A DNA stretch of 64,000 nt from Conexibacter sp. CPCC 206217 (GTDB lineage Bacteria > Actinomycetota > Thermoleophilia > Solirubrobacterales > Solirubrobacteraceae): assembly GCF_030646165.1 (NCBI RefSeq), contig NZ_JAUTDO010000005.1:434001-498000 (forward strand), given 5' to 3'. Every line of letters begins with the position of its first letter. The stretch's first letter is position 1. Below the pieces are notes generated by a model. That model had not been told where the DNA came from. It worked only from the letters and a program-made list of their open reading frames with translations, and did no database searches. The position numbers were made by a program, and so were the translations under genes. Of the stretch, positions 62,608-64,000 are shown piece by piece.

Positions 62608-63593
62608 GCTCCACCGACGAGCGCCTCGCCGACCTGCTGACCCGCTCACGGGCGGGCGATGTGACCGCGACGAGCCAGCTGATCTCGGCGCTGGAGGCAC
62701 GCCGTGTCGGCAGCGGCGCCGTGCTCGCCGACCTGTACCGGGCCGGCGGCCACGCGCACGTGATCGGAATCACCGGCTCGCCGGGCAGCGGCAAGAGCAC
62801 GCTGGTGAACGCGCTCGCGCGCGAGCTGCGCGAGCGCGGCGAGACCGTCGCGATCGTCGCCGTCGATCCCTCCAGCGCTCTCAGCGGCGGCGCGATCCTC
62901 GGCGATCGCATCCGCATGCAGGACCACACGCTGGACCGCGGGATCTTCGTCCGCTCGATGTCGAGCCGCGGGTCGCTGGGCGGCATCTCGCGCGCGACCG
63001 TCGACGCCGTCTCGGTGCTCGACGCCGCCGGCTGGGACAACGTCGTCGTGGAGACGGTCGGCGTCGGCCAGGCCGAGGTCGAGATCATGCGGATCGCCCA
63101 CACGACCGCGGTCGTGTCGGTGCCCGGGGCCGGCGACGACGTCCAGGCGATCAAGGCGGGCCTGATGGAGATCGCCGACGTCCACGTCGTCAACAAGGCG
63201 GACCGGCCGGACGCCAACAAGACCGCGGCCGAGCTGCTGTCGATGCTCACACTGGCGGGTCCGCCTGGCCCCGGCGGCTGGGCCGTCCCCGTCCTCAGCA
63301 CCGAAGCGCTGACCGGCACCGGCGTCCCCGAACTGGCCGACACGCTCGCCGCCCACGTCGCGTGGATGGCGCAGTCGGGCGAGCGCACGCGTCGCGAGCG
63401 CTCGATCGCGACGGCGCGGATCCACTCGATCGCGAAGGACCTCGTCCTGGAGCGGCTCGCGGACCCCGCGGCGACCGAGCTCGTCGAGCGCGTCGTGCAC
63501 GAGGTCGCCGCCCGACGACTGGACCCGCACACCGCCGCGCGCGCGCTGGTCGACCACGAACCCGTTCCCGAGCCGCAGCTGGAGAAGATCTGA
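62604..63593 (+). CDS. meaB: MeaB/ArgK-family mutase chaperone GTPase
   Basis: A 329-residue G3E-type GTPase that loads and protects the B12 cofactor of acyl-CoA mutases. The P-loop is [31 protein letters not shown] is the MeaB signature, [11 protein letters not shown] carries the switch region, and [10 protein letters not shown] is the base-recognition motif. It overlaps the ligase by four bases and the large subunit by one. Its presence here indicates a dedicated chaperone (MeaH-type), not a shared one. Confidence 0.94.
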   Translation: MSSTDERLADLLTRSRAGDVTATSQLISALEARRVGSGAVLADLYRAGGHAHVIGITGSPGSGKSTLVNALARELRERGETVAIVAVDPSSALSGGAILGDRIRMQDHTLDRGIFVRSMSSRGSLGGISRATVDAVSVLDAAGWDNVVVETVGVGQAEVEIMRIAHTTAVVSVPGAGDDVQAIKAGLMEIADVHVVNKADRPDANKTAAELLSMLTLAGPPGPGGWAVPVLSTEALTGTGVPELADTLAAHVAWMAQSGERTRRERSIATARIHSIAKDLVLERLADPAATELVERVVHEVAARRLDPHTAARALVDHEPVPEPQLEKI

Positions 63594-64000
63594 TGACCCC
63601 GAGCACGAGGGCACTCACCAACCTGATCGAAGAGACCGTCCGCCAGCACGTCGAGGCGGAGCTGGAGACGTGGGAGCAGGGAGAGCTCGCCGCGTTCGTG
63701 GCGCGCCGGCCCGAGAGTCGCGGCGAGTACCTCTCCGGTTCGCGCAGACCCGTCAAACGCGTGTACACCCCCGCGGACGTCGCCGACATCCCCTACGAGG
63801 ACATCGGGCTGCCCGGACAGTTCCCGTTCACGCGCGGTCCCTACCCGACGATGTACCGCGGCCGCCCGTGGACGATGCGCCAGATCGCCGGCTTCGGCAC
63901 GCCGGACGAGACGAACGAGCGCTTCCAGTACCTGATCGCCCAGGGGCAGACCGGGCTCTCGGTCGACTTCGACATGCCGACGCTGATGGGCTTCGACTCC
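63593..64000 (+). CDS. hcmA: Acyl-CoA mutase large subunit, 2-hydroxyisobutyryl-CoA mutase type (3' end beyond window)
   Basis: The first 136 residues of the substrate-binding TIM-barrel subunit, cut by the window end. [20 protein letters not shown] and [20 protein letters not shown] are mutase motifs. The residue after RQ is Ile98, where methylmalonyl-CoA mutase has Tyr and isobutyryl-CoA mutase Phe. Residue 125 in [13 protein letters not shown] is Asp, where both others have Ala. The 27-residue spacing equals that of Ile90 and Asp117 in HcmA of Aquincola tertiaricarbonis. This identifies a 2-hydroxyacyl-CoA mutase with good confidence. The start overlaps the chaperone stop (TGATG). Confidence 0.85.
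   Translation, partial: MTPSTRALTNLIEETVRQHVEAELETWEQGELAAFVARRPESRGEYLSGSRRPVKRVYTPADVADIPYEDIGLPGQFPFTRGPYPTMYRGRPWTMRQIAGFGTPDETNERFQYLIAQGQTGLSVDFDMPTLMGFDS

Noticed and set aside
63593..64000. Methylmalonyl-CoA mutase annotation for the large subunit
   Set aside because: The residue after RQ is Ile rather than Tyr, Asp replaces Ala in the SVxFD motif, and the B12 domain is on a separate small subunit.

Overview
The window is high-GC DNA with the gene content of an actinobacterium. Coenzyme F420 enzymes, a methylmalonyl-type mutase system, HtaA-like secreted proteins, tRNA genes without an encoded CCA and frequent AGA arginine codons in exported and abundant proteins all point to Thermoleophilia/Solirubrobacterales (Conexibacter-like). 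This placement is inference, because no 16S gene is present.

1-12.5 kb is ordinary chromosomal content: hemW (cut at the window start), a SufR-like regulator divergent from Mn-superoxide dismutase and a 7Fe ferredoxin, an ECF sigma factor divergent from an HtaA-like secreted protein, a fused aminodeoxychorismate synthase/lyase, dps, a PadR regulator divergent from a flavoprotein plus alpha/beta hydrolase pair, and a DnaQ-like exonuclease. 12.2-16.3 kb holds two tRNA-Ser genes, a secreted FG-GAP/collagen-like protein, tRNA-Arg(ACG) and a decayed ArdC-like mobile-element gene just behind that tRNA.

16.3-45 kb is a catabolic island in three blocks, each carrying one member of a paralogous two-cupin protein family. 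Block 1 (16.3-31.5 kb) has an F420:NADP reductase, bicupin, cysteine hydrolase, aldehyde dehydrogenase, XRE-cupin regulator, DMT exporter, DapA-like aldolase, DUF6282 hydrolase, a pair of diaminopentanoate-dehydrogenase-like proteins, an F420-type luciferase-like oxidoreductase, SDRs, a tandem DUF1989 pair, a DadA-like amine/amino-acid oxidase and RidA. Block 2 (31.6-38.5 kb) is a PotABCD-type importer with an SDR, MFS protein and bicupin. Block 3 (38.5-44.9 kb) is a Dpp/Opp-type importer with a bicupin. A 15-bp palindrome (consensus TNCARTGYYAYTGAW) recurs at the promoters of block 1 and probably binds the XRE-cupin regulator.

45-64 kb is a second regulon. A FadR-type GntR gene is followed by an SDR, HSL-type hydrolase, MFS transporter, metallo-beta-lactamase protein, M24 hydrolase, TetR regulator, luciferase-like monooxygenase, Liv-type ABC importer with fused permease, FMN reductase, a RibBA-like flavin-precursor enzyme, and an acyl-CoA mutase operon (B12 subunit, CoA ligase, MeaB chaperone, large subunit). 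Nine copies of a PdhR/FadR-like box (AWTGGTCWGACCAWT) sit at its promoters and start codons. The large mutase subunit carries the Ile and Asp that mark 2-hydroxyisobutyryl-CoA mutase, spaced as in HcmA. The simplest reading is import of a branched substrate, flavin-dependent oxygenation with locally supplied flavin, CoA activation and B12-dependent rearrangement of a 2-hydroxyacyl-CoA. The substrate is unknown.
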